Under the pieces are notes generated by a model. It ran no database searches and was not told where the DNA came from. It was given only the letters and a program-made list of their open reading frames with translations. From Zingiber officinale (taxonomy: Eukaryota > Streptophyta > Magnoliopsida > Zingiberales > Zingiberaceae), in assembly GCF_018446385.1 (NCBI RefSeq), contig NC_055989.1, forward strand, positions 129,793,004-129,857,003: a stretch of DNA of 64,000 bases. The letters are read 5' to 3'. Below, piece after piece: positions 33,701 to 43,337 of the stretch. Both the position numbers and the translations under genes were made by a program. Positions within the stretch are counted from its first letter, which is position 1, and each line of letters begins with the position of its first letter.

Positions 33701-35822
33701 GTTTGTGATAACTTTGTTAGTTTTGGTAATGGGTAAACTCGAGGACGTTATAGTTAATAGTGAACTTTATTCTTTTTAGAAAATTCTTTTACAAGTAAAG
33801 CTATCACGTTTTGCACAGGGTAAAGTTAATTATTGAAGAGATTGAGAGGGAAGAGGCTGTGTTGTTAGAGGACCTTTATTCAATGGACAGGAAGTTTGCA
33901 GAGCACTACAATGTATGTAGCAAGTAGCACCTTATGATTTTCTCATCCTTTCTCATTTGTGCACAATATGTCCTGTCAAGTGGCATCTTGACTGACATGT
34001 TGGTTGGTTTACATCTCTTCACCTTTTTGTATCTGTAGGTCCTGGAGCAAATACTTGGAGTGCTTATCAGGTTTGTCAAGGACCTGAAGTTGCAGCATCA
34101 GCATCAATATGTAAGTCTGCCGGAGCGCATAATTCTTGAAAATTGTAATCTATTTAATTGTGCTTCAAATATGGAAGATGTGTTTTGTTATATTCATTTT
34201 CGCAAAAATAGTTGTCTTTTTTCATGATATTTTATTATAAGCAGGATGAATTGAGGAAAACATGGCTTTGTAAGAGGTGTCAGACAATGAATGCCAAACT
34301 CAGGTTTGTCTATATAGTTGTACTAGGCTTGCCTCATTGGAAGTTATCTGCATGTGTTACTCTATTACATAAACTCAAAGATTTGAAGTATAGTTCAATG
34401 TTCGTACATACTATTGTCTAACTCAAAGAAATCCAATAGGATTTGCTATTTTGTTCATTATCTAATTGTCATCATCTGTCTCATTGTGCATAACATAACT
34501 ATTGTTGAAGTGTGCTTTTGAAGATGAGAATTTATTCTGTTTTCTCGTGCTTCATCAGCTAGTTTTTATGCATTTTGCATGATAGAGTGGAGTTGTGTCA
34601 ATTCAAATCTTGTACCTGCGCATATGTTACTGCATTTAACTATTTCATTTTGATAATTATTAAGAAGCTCATTTCTACTTCCTTATTTGTTAGGATTTTA
34701 GCCATAGGGTTTTGTTAATAGGACACGGTTCTGATTTCTGCAGCATCTTTCTTGCTTTCCTTAGCATATTGTAATGTTTGCAAGATGGATAGAAATTGTG
34801 ACAAAATTATAGTTCAGCTGTTTTTGTACTGGTAGACATAGTAAAACAATATTACATTGTTACGATGGTTCTTGATTATTTTACTCTATTTTGACGGCTA
34901 TATATCCCTGACATTGTCTCAGTGTTCTTGAACATCTTCTTCTGCGTGACACTTACACTAAGGATTCTGTTCCAGCCCTGCATAAGATACGGTAATTAAA
35001 AAATGACTTCTTAGACCCTTCTTTGTAATGCTATAGCTGTTACCTAATTGCATTCATGCCTTTCAGCAAATATTTATTGGAAGCGAAAAATGACTTCTTA
35101 GACCCTTCTTTGTAATGCTATAGCTGTTACCTAATTGCATCCATGCCTTTCAGCAAATATTTATTGGAAGCGACAGAAGAAGCATCCATTGCTTACAATA
35201 AAGCGGTATAATTACATCAACCTCCTGGAGTTTCATTTTTTTATATTATACAGTATCATGCTTGGTCATTGTTCAACTGTGTCTCTGTTGCATTCATCTT
35301 TCAGGCACATTTGCGTAATCTAAAGAAAACTTTCTAGGTTTAAAAAATTGTATTGTATCTCTGCTATTCATTTAAATTTTTATCTCGGCCAAATGCGGAT
35401 CTCTTGCAAAAATGTAAATCATATAGACGCAGGCAGCCTTCTAAATTGAAATTGACTGCCAAGTACAATGGCTAGATTGGAATTGTCCTTTGATAGATTA
35501 ATTAAATATTATCAATTTAATTTGTTAACTGATATTTAAGCAACTTTTGTCAACATCTGTATCCCATCATTATTTAACAGGTCACACGATTACGGGAGTA
35601 CCAAGGCGTCGACCCACATTTTGATACAATTGCAAGACAATATCATGAGATTGTGAAGGTGCCTACATCTTCCGTTCTTTCAATGCCATTTGTTTTTTGT
35701 AGAAGCAATCTCAGTTGCTTAATTTAGTTAGAATAATTGATTTACAGAAACTGGAAGGAATGCAATGGACGATTCATCAAGTAGAAATGGATTTGAAGCG
35801 TTCACTTGAGCACTCATCCTAA
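30724..35822 (+). CDS. AUG4: Augmin complex subunit 4 (HAUS4-like), 13 coding exons
   Basis: Coding exons by splice consensus and family similarity: 30724-30852, 30961-31008, 31107-31232, 32562-32912, 33039-33138, 33216-33261, 33819-33912, 34039-34110, 34245-34303, 34923-34991, 35154-35205, 35581-35658 and 35748-35822. They sum to 1299 bases, 432 residues, about the usual plant length. Diagnostic blocks are NLPADVMHLIEQLERHCLAP, HRLAVAEAAQRLRLPLLSKD, GGVPNRFLGVTADFLWQ, VLEQILGVLIRFVKDLKLQH and VDPHFDTIARQYHEIVKKLE. Augmin recruits gamma-tubulin complexes to existing microtubules in spindle and phragmoplast; AUG4 is one of eight plant subunits. The phases of all exons fit. An 87-bp tandem duplication creates a decoy acceptor before exon 11. 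The exon 9/10 junction codes serine where I recall arginine in the Arabidopsis protein. Confidence 0.92.
34999..35172 (+). repeat. 87-bp tandem duplication across the exon 11 acceptor
   Basis: Copies at 34999-35085 and 35086-35172, differing at one base in the part read. Each contains the intron end TTTCAG and the first 19 bases of exon 11. Only the second copy continues into the true exon. Use of the first acceptor would read into the duplicated intron and reach a stop within about 15 codons. Confidence 0.95.
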
Positions 35823-36376
35823 GTATGATTTTGGTGCTTCTTTGCATCACATTAATTTAAGTTTTGGTTGTCATTTACTTGCTCCATAGATTGATTTCCA
35901 AGGATCAACTTTGGCATATACTGTTTCAGGCACAAGTGGACCGTGGCTTCTCGCCAGGCGGAGGTGTTGTTCCTCCGGTTAGAAGGTAGCAATGATCATC
36001 GACCACCACTTCCATGTGGGGCGCCTTACCCATGTTATTTGCAAGGATTTTTGGTGTTCAAGCCGTGGTTCATTTGTGACATTCCATGGCTCTTTACATT
36101 AAGTGCTAGTGAAATTAAATTTGTTGTGATTTGTGGAAATTATTATATTCTATCTATTAAATCCTGTGTCTTCTGGTTGTTCTTTGCTTTCTTCGTTCCA
36201 ATGCCACTAAACAACGCATACTTCTCCTTTCTTTTAATACTGCCTTTGAACGGTCAGAATAACTACCAACCAACCGATCGAACACAACGCTTCACCAAGC
36301 GACGGCGTCGCGCCCGCTTGTTTCTACTTATCCACCCTCCTCCGTGCCGCCGACCGCCTGCAAATATCCTCCAGCC
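35823..36376. other. Interval between AUG4 and the zinc finger gene
   Basis: Contains the AUG4 3' region (a GGACCGTGGCTTCTCGCC segment and AT-rich text to about 36230) and the leader of the next gene (about 36250-36376). An open frame at 35943-36380 has no recognisable domain and mixed composition; I read it as untranslated sequence. Confidence 0.5.
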
Positions 36377-36967
36377 ATGAGCATCAGGGGCGGCAGCCTT
36401 GGCAACTACTACGTCAAACTACCAATCGAGGATGAGAGCAAGGAGGAAGGAGAGGTGGCGCAGGAATCGGAGACGATCGCCTGCCACGTGTGCGACAGGG
36501 TATTCGTGTCGAAGAAGGCGCTGCACGGGCACATGCGGTCGCACCCGGCACGGCGGGGGTGCGGTTCGGTGACGCCGTCGATGGAGGAGGAGACGGCGGA
36601 GTTGCTACTGCTGCTCTCCGGCTCCGGCGACCCCCGGCATCGGAAGTACCTATGCCACGGCTGCCACGAGGAGTTCGAGACTCGGCACGCGCTGGAGGGA
36701 CACCGCGCCAGCCACCAGAAGCGGCAGGAATGCCACACCAAGGATTCTGGCCGGCGACGAGACGGACGCAGCGACGATGAGGCAGCGGGGCAACCAGCGG
36801 CAGCGGAGAGTTCAAGAAGGGGGAGGAAGAATAAAAGACCATTATTGGACTTGAATAAGCCACCGTCGCCTTCATCGTCATCGCCGTCAGGATCGAACGA
36901 TGGCAGCGGAGGGAGGAGCGAGAGCTCGTCGTCCGGCGACGCCGGGGGAGGAGGAAGCATGAACTGA
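36377..36967 (+). CDS. Two-finger C2H2 zinc finger protein with DLN-type EAR motif
   Basis: Intronless, 196 residues. The start is the first ATG in the frame. Finger 1 is C36-x2-C39...H52-x3-H56 (CHVCDRVFVSKKALHGHMRSH); finger 2 is C93-x2-C96...H109-x3-H113 (CHGCHEEFETRHALEGHRASH). Both have the plant spacing, but the QALGGH helix is altered to KALHGH and HALEGH. A basic patch RRGRKNKR is followed by LLDLNKPP (156-163), a DLN-x-x-P EAR motif that recruits TOPLESS-type corepressors in known proteins. The C-terminus is serine/glycine-rich. Likely a nuclear transcriptional repressor of the ZAT type; targets unknown. Strongly GC-rich relative to its surroundings, as is common for monocot intronless genes. 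Confidence 0.85.
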   Translation: MSIRGGSLGNYYVKLPIEDESKEEGEVAQESETIACHVCDRVFVSKKALHGHMRSHPARRGCGSVTPSMEEETAELLLLLSGSGDPRHRKYLCHGCHEEFETRHALEGHRASHQKRQECHTKDSGRRRDGRSDDEAAGQPAAAESSRRGRKNKRPLLDLNKPPSPSSSSPSGSNDGSGGRSESSSSGDAGGGGSMN

Positions 36968-37560
36968 GAAGTGGGCGTTCTATTTATCTATGAGACCTGG
37001 TCGCATAGTGATGCTACGTCGTCCTTTATTATTATGCGGATGCAATTTGCTTAGAGCATATATTATAATATTTTTCTAATGGTCCCTATATTCACGTGAT
37101 TAAATATTTATTTTTAATATTTTTTTTAAACCAAGAGAATGATAATTGAGATTGAAAGATATTTATAGAAATATCTCTTCTAAATATAGAAATATTTATA
37201 AAAAAATTGAAAGATATTTATAGAAATATCTCTTCTAAATATCCAAAGTTGTAAATTCAGACGCACGAGAAACATTCTCCGACGATACTTTCGTACGTCG
37301 CATTCCAACGGCTATCTCGGCGACGAAAGATGGCAATGATTTCCCATCCATAAAACGATCCCGCGGATCGCTGACGTGCACACCAAAATATCTCCCATAG
37401 AATCCTGATCGCCTCATCTGGGCCGTCGGATTGCAATTCCTCTCATAACCCAAAACCCACCGCCTCCTGACGCCCTTTTATTATCCCTCCCTTTTCAATC
37501 TTCGATCCGCCTTCTCCCATCGATCGCTCTCCTTTTGCCTTTTGCTGTTCTTCTGCGCTA
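36968..37560. other. Interval upstream of the HMGB gene with a short tandem repeat
   Basis: Contains the 3' region of the zinc finger gene, an AT-rich part with a roughly 55-bp tandem duplication (AAGATATTTATAGAAATATCTCTTC at about 37156 and again about 37211) and, from about 37440, a pyrimidine-rich region that fits an HMGB promoter and leader. No additional gene was seen. Confidence 0.6.
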
Positions 37561-37677
37561 CCACCGTCGTCAATCGTTCGATCAAGGTATGCCGATCATT
37601 CTCCTACTTCTTCCCTTTTTTCAGAAATTATTTGGATTTTTTGGCCGGTCACATGGTGCTTAGTTGCAGTTATCGCC

Positions 37678-38649
37678 ATGAAACGGGGGAAATCGAAGAC
37701 TGATGCGCCGAAGAAGGCTGACCCCAAGTAAAAAATCGAAGACTAATTCTTCGGATTCCTGTTTTCGATGCATCGGTGATATATAGGGTGTTGGATGCTA
37801 GGATCTGATATATGTTTTGTTATAGGCTTGCTGTGAGAAAGGGTTCGGAGCGGCCGGCAAAGAAGCCGAAGAATGCTAAGGCCGAGAAGGATCCGAACAA
37901 ACCTAAGCGACCTCCTAGCGCCTTCTTTGTGTTCATGTAAGCTCTCTCCTATTCCATAGTCGTTTTAGGGTTTTGGGGCTTTGCTGATAACTAATTGCTC
38001 GGCAGGGAAGAGTTCAGGAAGACGTACAAGGAAAAACATCCTAACAACAAATCCGTCGCTGTGGTAAAGTTGCTCTGTCTGTTGTTGATTCTTTTGTCAA
38101 CTGATATTAAATCAAACAAAACCAAGCCATTTTTGATTCAATCAGATTGGCAAAGCTGGCGGTGATAAGTGGAAAACATTGTCCGAAGAAGTAATATTTG
38201 ATATTTGTTTCTCTTCCACTAAATCAATCTTCCTGTTTGTAAGGGGAAAAAAATAACTCGGTGGGATGTGGAATTGTTTTCCTTTTCCAGGATAAGGCTC
38301 CTCATGTGGCTAAAGCAGCTAAATTGAAGATGGAGTACACCAAGAAATTAGCTACCTACAATAAAAACCTGGTTGATGATCTTTCAACTTACTTGATTTG
38401 GATCAATTTAATGATCAATAAACTGATTGTTATTGGCATTGCCTGAACGAATAGTCTGGCGGAGGAAGTCGCGATGCTGCCGATGTTGATGAAGATGAAT
38501 CTGACAAATCCAAATCCGAGGTCCATGATGACGAGGACGGCGAGGAAGGAAGTGAAGAGGTCTGTGATTTATCGTGATATTTGCTTAATAATCGTAGAAA
38601 CTTTTATTCAATTGTTGTTGTTTTAAAACAGGCTGAAGATGATGAGTAA
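37678..38649 (+). CDS. HMGB-type high mobility group protein, seven coding exons
   Basis: Exons 37678-37727, 37826-37936, 38006-38063, 38146-38190, 38291-38371, 38455-38559 and 38632-38649 give 468 bases, 155 residues. The N-terminus is basic (MKRGKSKTDAPKKADPKLAV). A single HMG box begins DPNKPKRPPSAFFVFMEEFR and includes YKEKHPNNKSVA, GKAGGDKWKTLSEEDKAPHV and AAKLKMEYTKKLATYNKNL. The C-terminal tail is acidic (DEDESDKSKSEVHDDEDGEE...AEDDE). This is the structure of plant HMGB1-3 chromatin proteins, which bend DNA without sequence specificity. A leader intron is probable at 37587-37669 (GTATGC...TTGCAG). Convergent with the DUF2828 gene, 275 bases between stop codons. Confidence 0.9.
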
Positions 38650-38923
38650 TGGAAAATTGCAATCATGACTGGTTTGGACTGGAAGAACGGAACCGAGTTT
38701 GGCACATAAAATCAAGTATTTTGTGTGGTTTTTGACTAACATGTTAGTTTCTGTTTGTTTGCTTGCCTGATCATCTCATGATGTTATCTTATCCTTTGTG
38801 CAAAGAATTGCTAGTTTGATAAAATAGATGTAGTTGATTGATGATATGATCCATCTATGCAAATTTGATCTTTGGTTGACAATATTTAGGATAAGTAGAA
38901 TTTAGATTGTTGCAACTCTCGCT

Positions 38924-40765
38924 TCAATCAAAGACCACGAGCTTTTGGTACTCCTCTCCGGCGATCGCCGTCTCCATTACTGTCCTCGGGTTGAGAACCC
39001 CGTCTCTTCCTTCTAAGAACAGCTTGACTAGATTCTTGGAGAAGCCGCTCACCAGCGCCACGCCCTTCTGCAGAGAAGGCACCGGGATCGACGTCGAGTC
39101 TCGCAGGTTCCAGAACACTATCTCCGGCACTGTTTCCTCGTACCCCGCCTCACGGAATTTCCGGCAAATCGCCTCGTAGTCCGTCTCCCAGGGATTAGCG
39201 GACGCCTCGTCGAATTCCATGTCGCTGAACACGAACAGTCGCTTTACCATCGCCTCCGGCGGCAGTTTTCCTTCGACGGCAACCGCGAGCATTTTGTCGA
39301 AGACCTTCTGGAAGTCCGTGTTCGTTCCCCAATCCATGTTGTAGATGAACTCGGTTTTCTCCTGCAGTGAATCGCCCTTGATTAGATGCAGCTCCGGGCT
39401 CTCGCTGAAAGTGATTACCCGCCCTTTCCATGGATCTTCGCTGAGCTCGGAGATGAGGAGCCCGAGCGCGACGCAGACCTCGATCGGGGTGCCCCTCATG
39501 CTACCGGAAACGTCGCATACAGCGATGCAATTCCGCAAGCTACCTCTTGTGGAGAGGTCTTCGATCATCCTCTTCCACTGCAGCTCCGCGACGTCGTCGC
39601 CGGCGTCTTTAAGGATCTCGTGGGGGAGGAGTGCGCCGGCGGCGATTTTGGCTTTACCCTTCTTGACATTGTCGATGTACTCATCGAATCGCCCGGCATC
39701 ATGCTTGGCAAAGAGCTTCTTGTAGTTCTTCATTGCAACAGAAGCGACGTGGTTGTAGGGGAGAACACTCCACTGGCCGGCACTCATGTATACCTCCGGT
39801 AGCTCGAGTGCGCGGCGCAGAGGAACGAGCGCCTCCCTCCGGAGGCGGTCTCGGACGCGATAGGCGTAGTGCTCCTCCTCGAGGGAGGTGTAGTCTGGGT
39901 GGGTGTCCCTGGGGAAGAGGCGGCGCGCAACGGTTTCGCAGAGGAGGATGGATCTGTCGAACGAAGAGTCAGGGGTAGGGCACCACTTGGCGGCGAGGGA
40001 GATCTTGGTCAGCTCTCCTTCACTCAGGTGGCGGAGATCGACGGAGAGGAGCTCGGCGAAGACATCGGCAACGCGGTCGTGGAGGCAGCGGTAGTCTGGA
40101 TCACGGCCATATCGTTCGATCGCTCGTACCGCCATCTCGGCTCTCTTAGTGTGTCGGATTTCCGCCGCCTGCGCCGATAATTCCTTCCTTTTTGCCGTTT
40201 CTGCCGCGATCCTTTCTTCTCTCGTTCCTTCCTTCTTTGGCACCTGTAGCTTCCTGGACCGGCGAAGGAATACACTGCAATGGAAATCGTGCTTTATCCG
40301 CGAGGCTTTGGCCTTCGCTCGAGCATCGTCGCCAGCAACCAGCCGGTGAAGAATCTCCGGTAAGTCCTTCAGGTATCCGAATTCAGAAATGGGCTGCAGG
40401 TTAGAGGTAAGTGTCTTCGGATGGTGGCGGTGAAGCCACAATGCGGAAGAATAGAAGCCCTCACGGTCGGACTTGCCGGTCCCGCGGACGCCGCGGAGGT
40501 GGCAGATAAGCTTGAGGGCTGTGGGGGCCTCCTTCTCCCAGGCTGAAGAGAGGAGCTCCGCGACGGTCGCGGCAGGGGTGTCCGGAACAATCTGGAAGAA
40601 GAAGTCGAGGCAGGGATCACCAGTGGAGAGGAAGGTAGGGGAGAGGTTCTCGGTGAGTCCCATGGGCGGACGCGGCGTGGAGGCGTTCGAAACTGTGTCC
40701 GCGAGGTCGAGGCAGGGATCACCAGTGGTGAGGAATGTAGGGGAGAGGTTCTCGGTGAGTCCCAT
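38924..40765 (-). CDS. DUF2828 protein with vWA-like domain
   Basis: Intronless, 613 residues, ending ...QKLVVFD. The DUF2828 part starts at GLTENLSPTFLSTGDPCLDF and contains the RGTGKSDREGFYSSALWLH and GYLKDLPEILHRL blocks. A charged helical stretch (about 160-205) follows, then a vWA-like half with a metal-site DVSGSM at 418-423 and a GTNTDFQ segment further on. Function of the family is not established; plant members are cytosolic/nuclear proteins of unknown role. A 34-residue block (MGLTENLSPTF...) is repeated in tandem at the N-terminus. The start is the only in-frame ATG below an in-frame stop. An upstream ATG at 40830 opens a different frame, so the true start deserves checking. Confidence 0.88.
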   Translation of the reverse strand: MGLTENLSPTFLTTGDPCLDLADTVSNASTPRPPMGLTENLSPTFLSTGDPCLDFFFQIVPDTPAATVAELLSSAWEKEAPTALKLICHLRGVRGTGKSDREGFYSSALWLHRHHPKTLTSNLQPISEFGYLKDLPEILHRLVAGDDARAKAKASRIKHDFHCSVFLRRSRKLQVPKKEGTREERIAAETAKRKELSAQAAEIRHTKRAEMAVRAIERYGRDPDYRCLHDRVADVFAELLSVDLRHLSEGELTKISLAAKWCPTPDSSFDRSILLCETVARRLFPRDTHPDYTSLEEEHYAYRVRDRLRREALVPLRRALELPEVYMSAGQWSVLPYNHVASVAMKNYKKLFAKHDAGRFDEYIDNVKKGKAKIAAGALLPHEILKDAGDDVAELQWKRMIEDLSTRGSLRNCIAVCDVSGSMRGTPIEVCVALGLLISELSEDPWKGRVITFSESPELHLIKGDSLQEKTEFIYNMDWGTNTDFQKVFDKMLAVAVEGKLPPEAMVKRLFVFSDMEFDEASANPWETDYEAICRKFREAGYEETVPEIVFWNLRDSTSIPVPSLQKGVALVSGFSKNLVKLFLEGRDGVLNPRTVMETAIAGEEYQKLVVFD

Positions 40766-40812
40766 GGGCGGAGGCGGCGTGGAAGCGTTCGAACCTGTGT
40801 CAGCGAGGTCGA
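40664..40812 (-). repeat. 102-bp tandem duplication at the DUF2828 gene start
   Basis: The unit coding LADT.SNASTP.PPMGLTENLSPTFL.TGDPCLD occurs twice in tandem at the 5' end of the coding sequence. The unit length, 102 bases, preserves the frame. It places two near-identical ATG contexts 102 bases apart (40765 and 40663). A start at the second would give the shorter protein most like its relatives. Confidence 0.9.
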
Positions 40813-40948
40813 GGCCGCAGTAGGCGCCATTTTTGGGAGACTGAAAGAGGACGAGGTTTGGGTGAAGAATGGGTAGGTCTGACTCTCGTACACCTGCAGT
40901 TTAGTCTGTAGATGCAAAGGAAGTAGGCGGTACATTTAAAGAGACTTT

Positions 40949-41427
40949 GGCTTGTGCCGCAAGGAATTCTTGCAACGGAAGCTTCAAAATATGTGGACCC
41001 TGCCATCGTGGCGAGTGAAATATTTTATAGTCTGAATTTAATATGCATCGTTTATTATTGTCATATTTTACTCTCAGCAAAAAAATGGTATCTAATAATA
41101 TTTTAATATTTACTTTTTAATTAAAATTTAATTATACATTTCTTTTTTATACTTTATATTTATTATTTTTGTATTATTTTGTTTAAAAGATGAGGCTTGT
41201 GCCGCAACGGAAGCTTCAAAATATTCGGGCCCTGCCATCGTCGCGAGTAAAACGTCTTTTATAGCCTGAATTCAATATGCATCGTTTATTATTATCATAT
41301 TTTACTCCAAGGGAAAAAATGGTATCTAATAATATTTTAATATTTACTTTTAAATTAAAATTTAATTATACATTTCTTTTTAATACTTTATATTTATTAT
41401 TTTTGTATTATTTTGTTTAAAAGATGA
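40949..41427. repeat. Tandem duplication upstream of the DUF2828 gene
   Basis: Copy 1 is 40949-41193 and copy 2 41194-41427, each from GGCTTGTGCCGCAA to TTTTGTTTAAAAGATGA. They differ by point changes and an 11-base indel near the start. The duplication lies about 120 bases upstream of the out-of-frame ATG, so it probably duplicates promoter sequence. Confidence 0.9.
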
Positions 41428-41571
41428 TAAATTAGAAATTTGAATATATAAAAAATAAAAATATGAAGGGAAAATATGAATAAAATTATTCTTTACTATT
41501 TACTTTTCATAGGTGTAAATTAGGATAATATATTATTATTTTATAAATTAAAAATGGTAATTAATTTTTTA

Positions 41572-42565
41572 TGTTGGTGCACGGGGTCGACAAGAGGGGA
41601 GGGGTAAATTACTTGCAAGTAAAAGATATCCTGCTCAAGACTTTCAATTCAAAAAATAATAGTAACAATTAAAAAGATTAAAATAACAGAAAAGAAATAG
41701 AGACAGAAAATTTAACTTGGTAACAATAAAAAAGGTTGTTAATTCAAGACGATGAAAAGCGCACTAAGAAAAGTCTCCTTTCTCTGAAGGCGAAGAAGTC
41801 TTTTACACACTAAAACTCTTACAAGTTACTAGGAATTTGATACTGAGTTGATTGCTTGATTAATACATATTCCCTAGCTCCAGGGGTTATTTTATAGCTC
41901 TTGGAAATTTTATCTCGAAGGTCCAAGACGCCTCCAATAGAGTTCTAAGGCGCCTCCAACAAGTGGATGGATAAAACTTTATCAAAAGGTAGATCCGCTA
42001 CCTTAGCGGCCCCCTAGTTCTGGCTCCACGGATATGGAGGGAGGTTCATGCAGGTACACAGGTCATATGGATAAAACTTTATCCATTACGCAAACGGTCG
42101 TCTTTGACCTGTCTGAGGCGCTTCCATTGAGCAATGAGGGCGCCTCCAAGGTAAAGGCGCCTCCATTGATCAATAAAGGCGCCTCGGGCTTTACTTCCAG
42201 CTCACTTTCTCTTTTATTTTTATTTCCAAAGCTCCATATGTTTGGGTGATTCCGGCCAACCGAAATAGGCTCGTCCGAATTCAATTTCCGGCCTTCTCCT
42301 CGAGCATGCTTGCGTCCTGGCTTTACGTCCCTCGAACGTTGCACACATTTTTCTCGCCCACCGATGTACTCTTCCGCAACTCTCTCGTCCTTCGGACGCA
42401 CCGAGCCCGTCGGCTCCTTTCCCGTGTCGTCCTTCTCGCTAGTTGCGTCTTTCGCTAGACTTCCTGTGCTCCTAAGTTCCTGCACACTTAGACACAGGGA
42501 TCAAATAACAAAGCAGGACCAAACTAACTTGGTTGATCACATCAAAATACCCACGGGGTCCAACA
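41572..42565 (-). mobile_element. Copia solo LTR, GGCGCC-word family
   Basis: 994 bp from TGTTGGTGCACG to CGGGGTCCAACA, minus orientation. Flanks are TTTTA and TTCTA, an imperfect 5-bp target duplication. It contains repeated GGCGCCTCCA words (41930-42190) and the same GC-rich tail with CTCGTCC...TTCTCGCTAG as the gag-only elements. No interior, so it is a product of LTR-LTR recombination. Fossil. Confidence 0.75.
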
Positions 42566-42906
42566 TTCTATTCTTAAATTTATTTCTCACGTTCAATTTA
42601 TTATTTTAGCCGACCCAAGGATAAGACTTATCTCTCATAGCGATTATGATTTATAATCGTTATACTATGATTCGTACAACATGAGCATGGTTGAAATTCA
42701 TGATAAATACTATGTTTAAGTTGTTAAAAATATGTACTAATAATTTTTTTTTTAAAAAAAAATAATGAATCGGACAACATTGAATCTGGAATGATCGGTT
42801 TAATTTTATAGAAAATTTTCATTGACTACTAGAATAATTATAAATTATATATAAATGGTTATAATGTGTTAGTCAATAATATATTATAGTAATTATAAAT
42901 TATACC
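42566..42906. other. AT-rich interval, no feature seen
   Basis: AT-rich sequence between the solo LTR and the hAT transposon, with nothing recognised except a short poly-T/poly-A inverted run near 42745-42765. Confidence 0.5.
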
Positions 42907-43337
42907 TAGACCTGACCCCGGGGCGGGTCTGGTTCGGACCCGGCTCGTAATCGGGTCAACAGGTCGGTTGCCCATTGACCCGGTTCGCCGGGTCGAACTA
43001 GAACCCTTGTCGGCCCGGTTTCGTTTCCCTTGGTGCAAAATCGGTGGACCGCTGGTTTGACCCGCCGGTTCAACCCGTTTTTTTTTTTGAACAGCTTGAG
43101 CCGCTAGTTAACCGACGGTTCATAGCCGTTGGGAGAGGGTGGGGGGATTTTTTGAGTATTTTTTTCAACGGTTAGAATCATTTTACCGTTTTTTGATTAA
43201 TGACTATGATTTAGTATCCGTTACTATCAAAACTCTATAAATAGATAGCTCATTTTATCATTTTTACACACATCTTCTCTACTATTAATCTCAATTTCAT
43301 ATTCTCTATACGCTTTCATTTTCAATTTTCAATTACA

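Noticed and set aside
35943-36380. 145-codon frame downstream of AUG4
   Set aside because: No domain, mixed composition, overlaps the AUG4 3' region and the next gene's leader.
36409-36960. Long minus-strand frames opposite the zinc finger gene
   Set aside because: Shadows of a GC-rich coding sequence; the plus strand carries both zinc fingers and the EAR motif.
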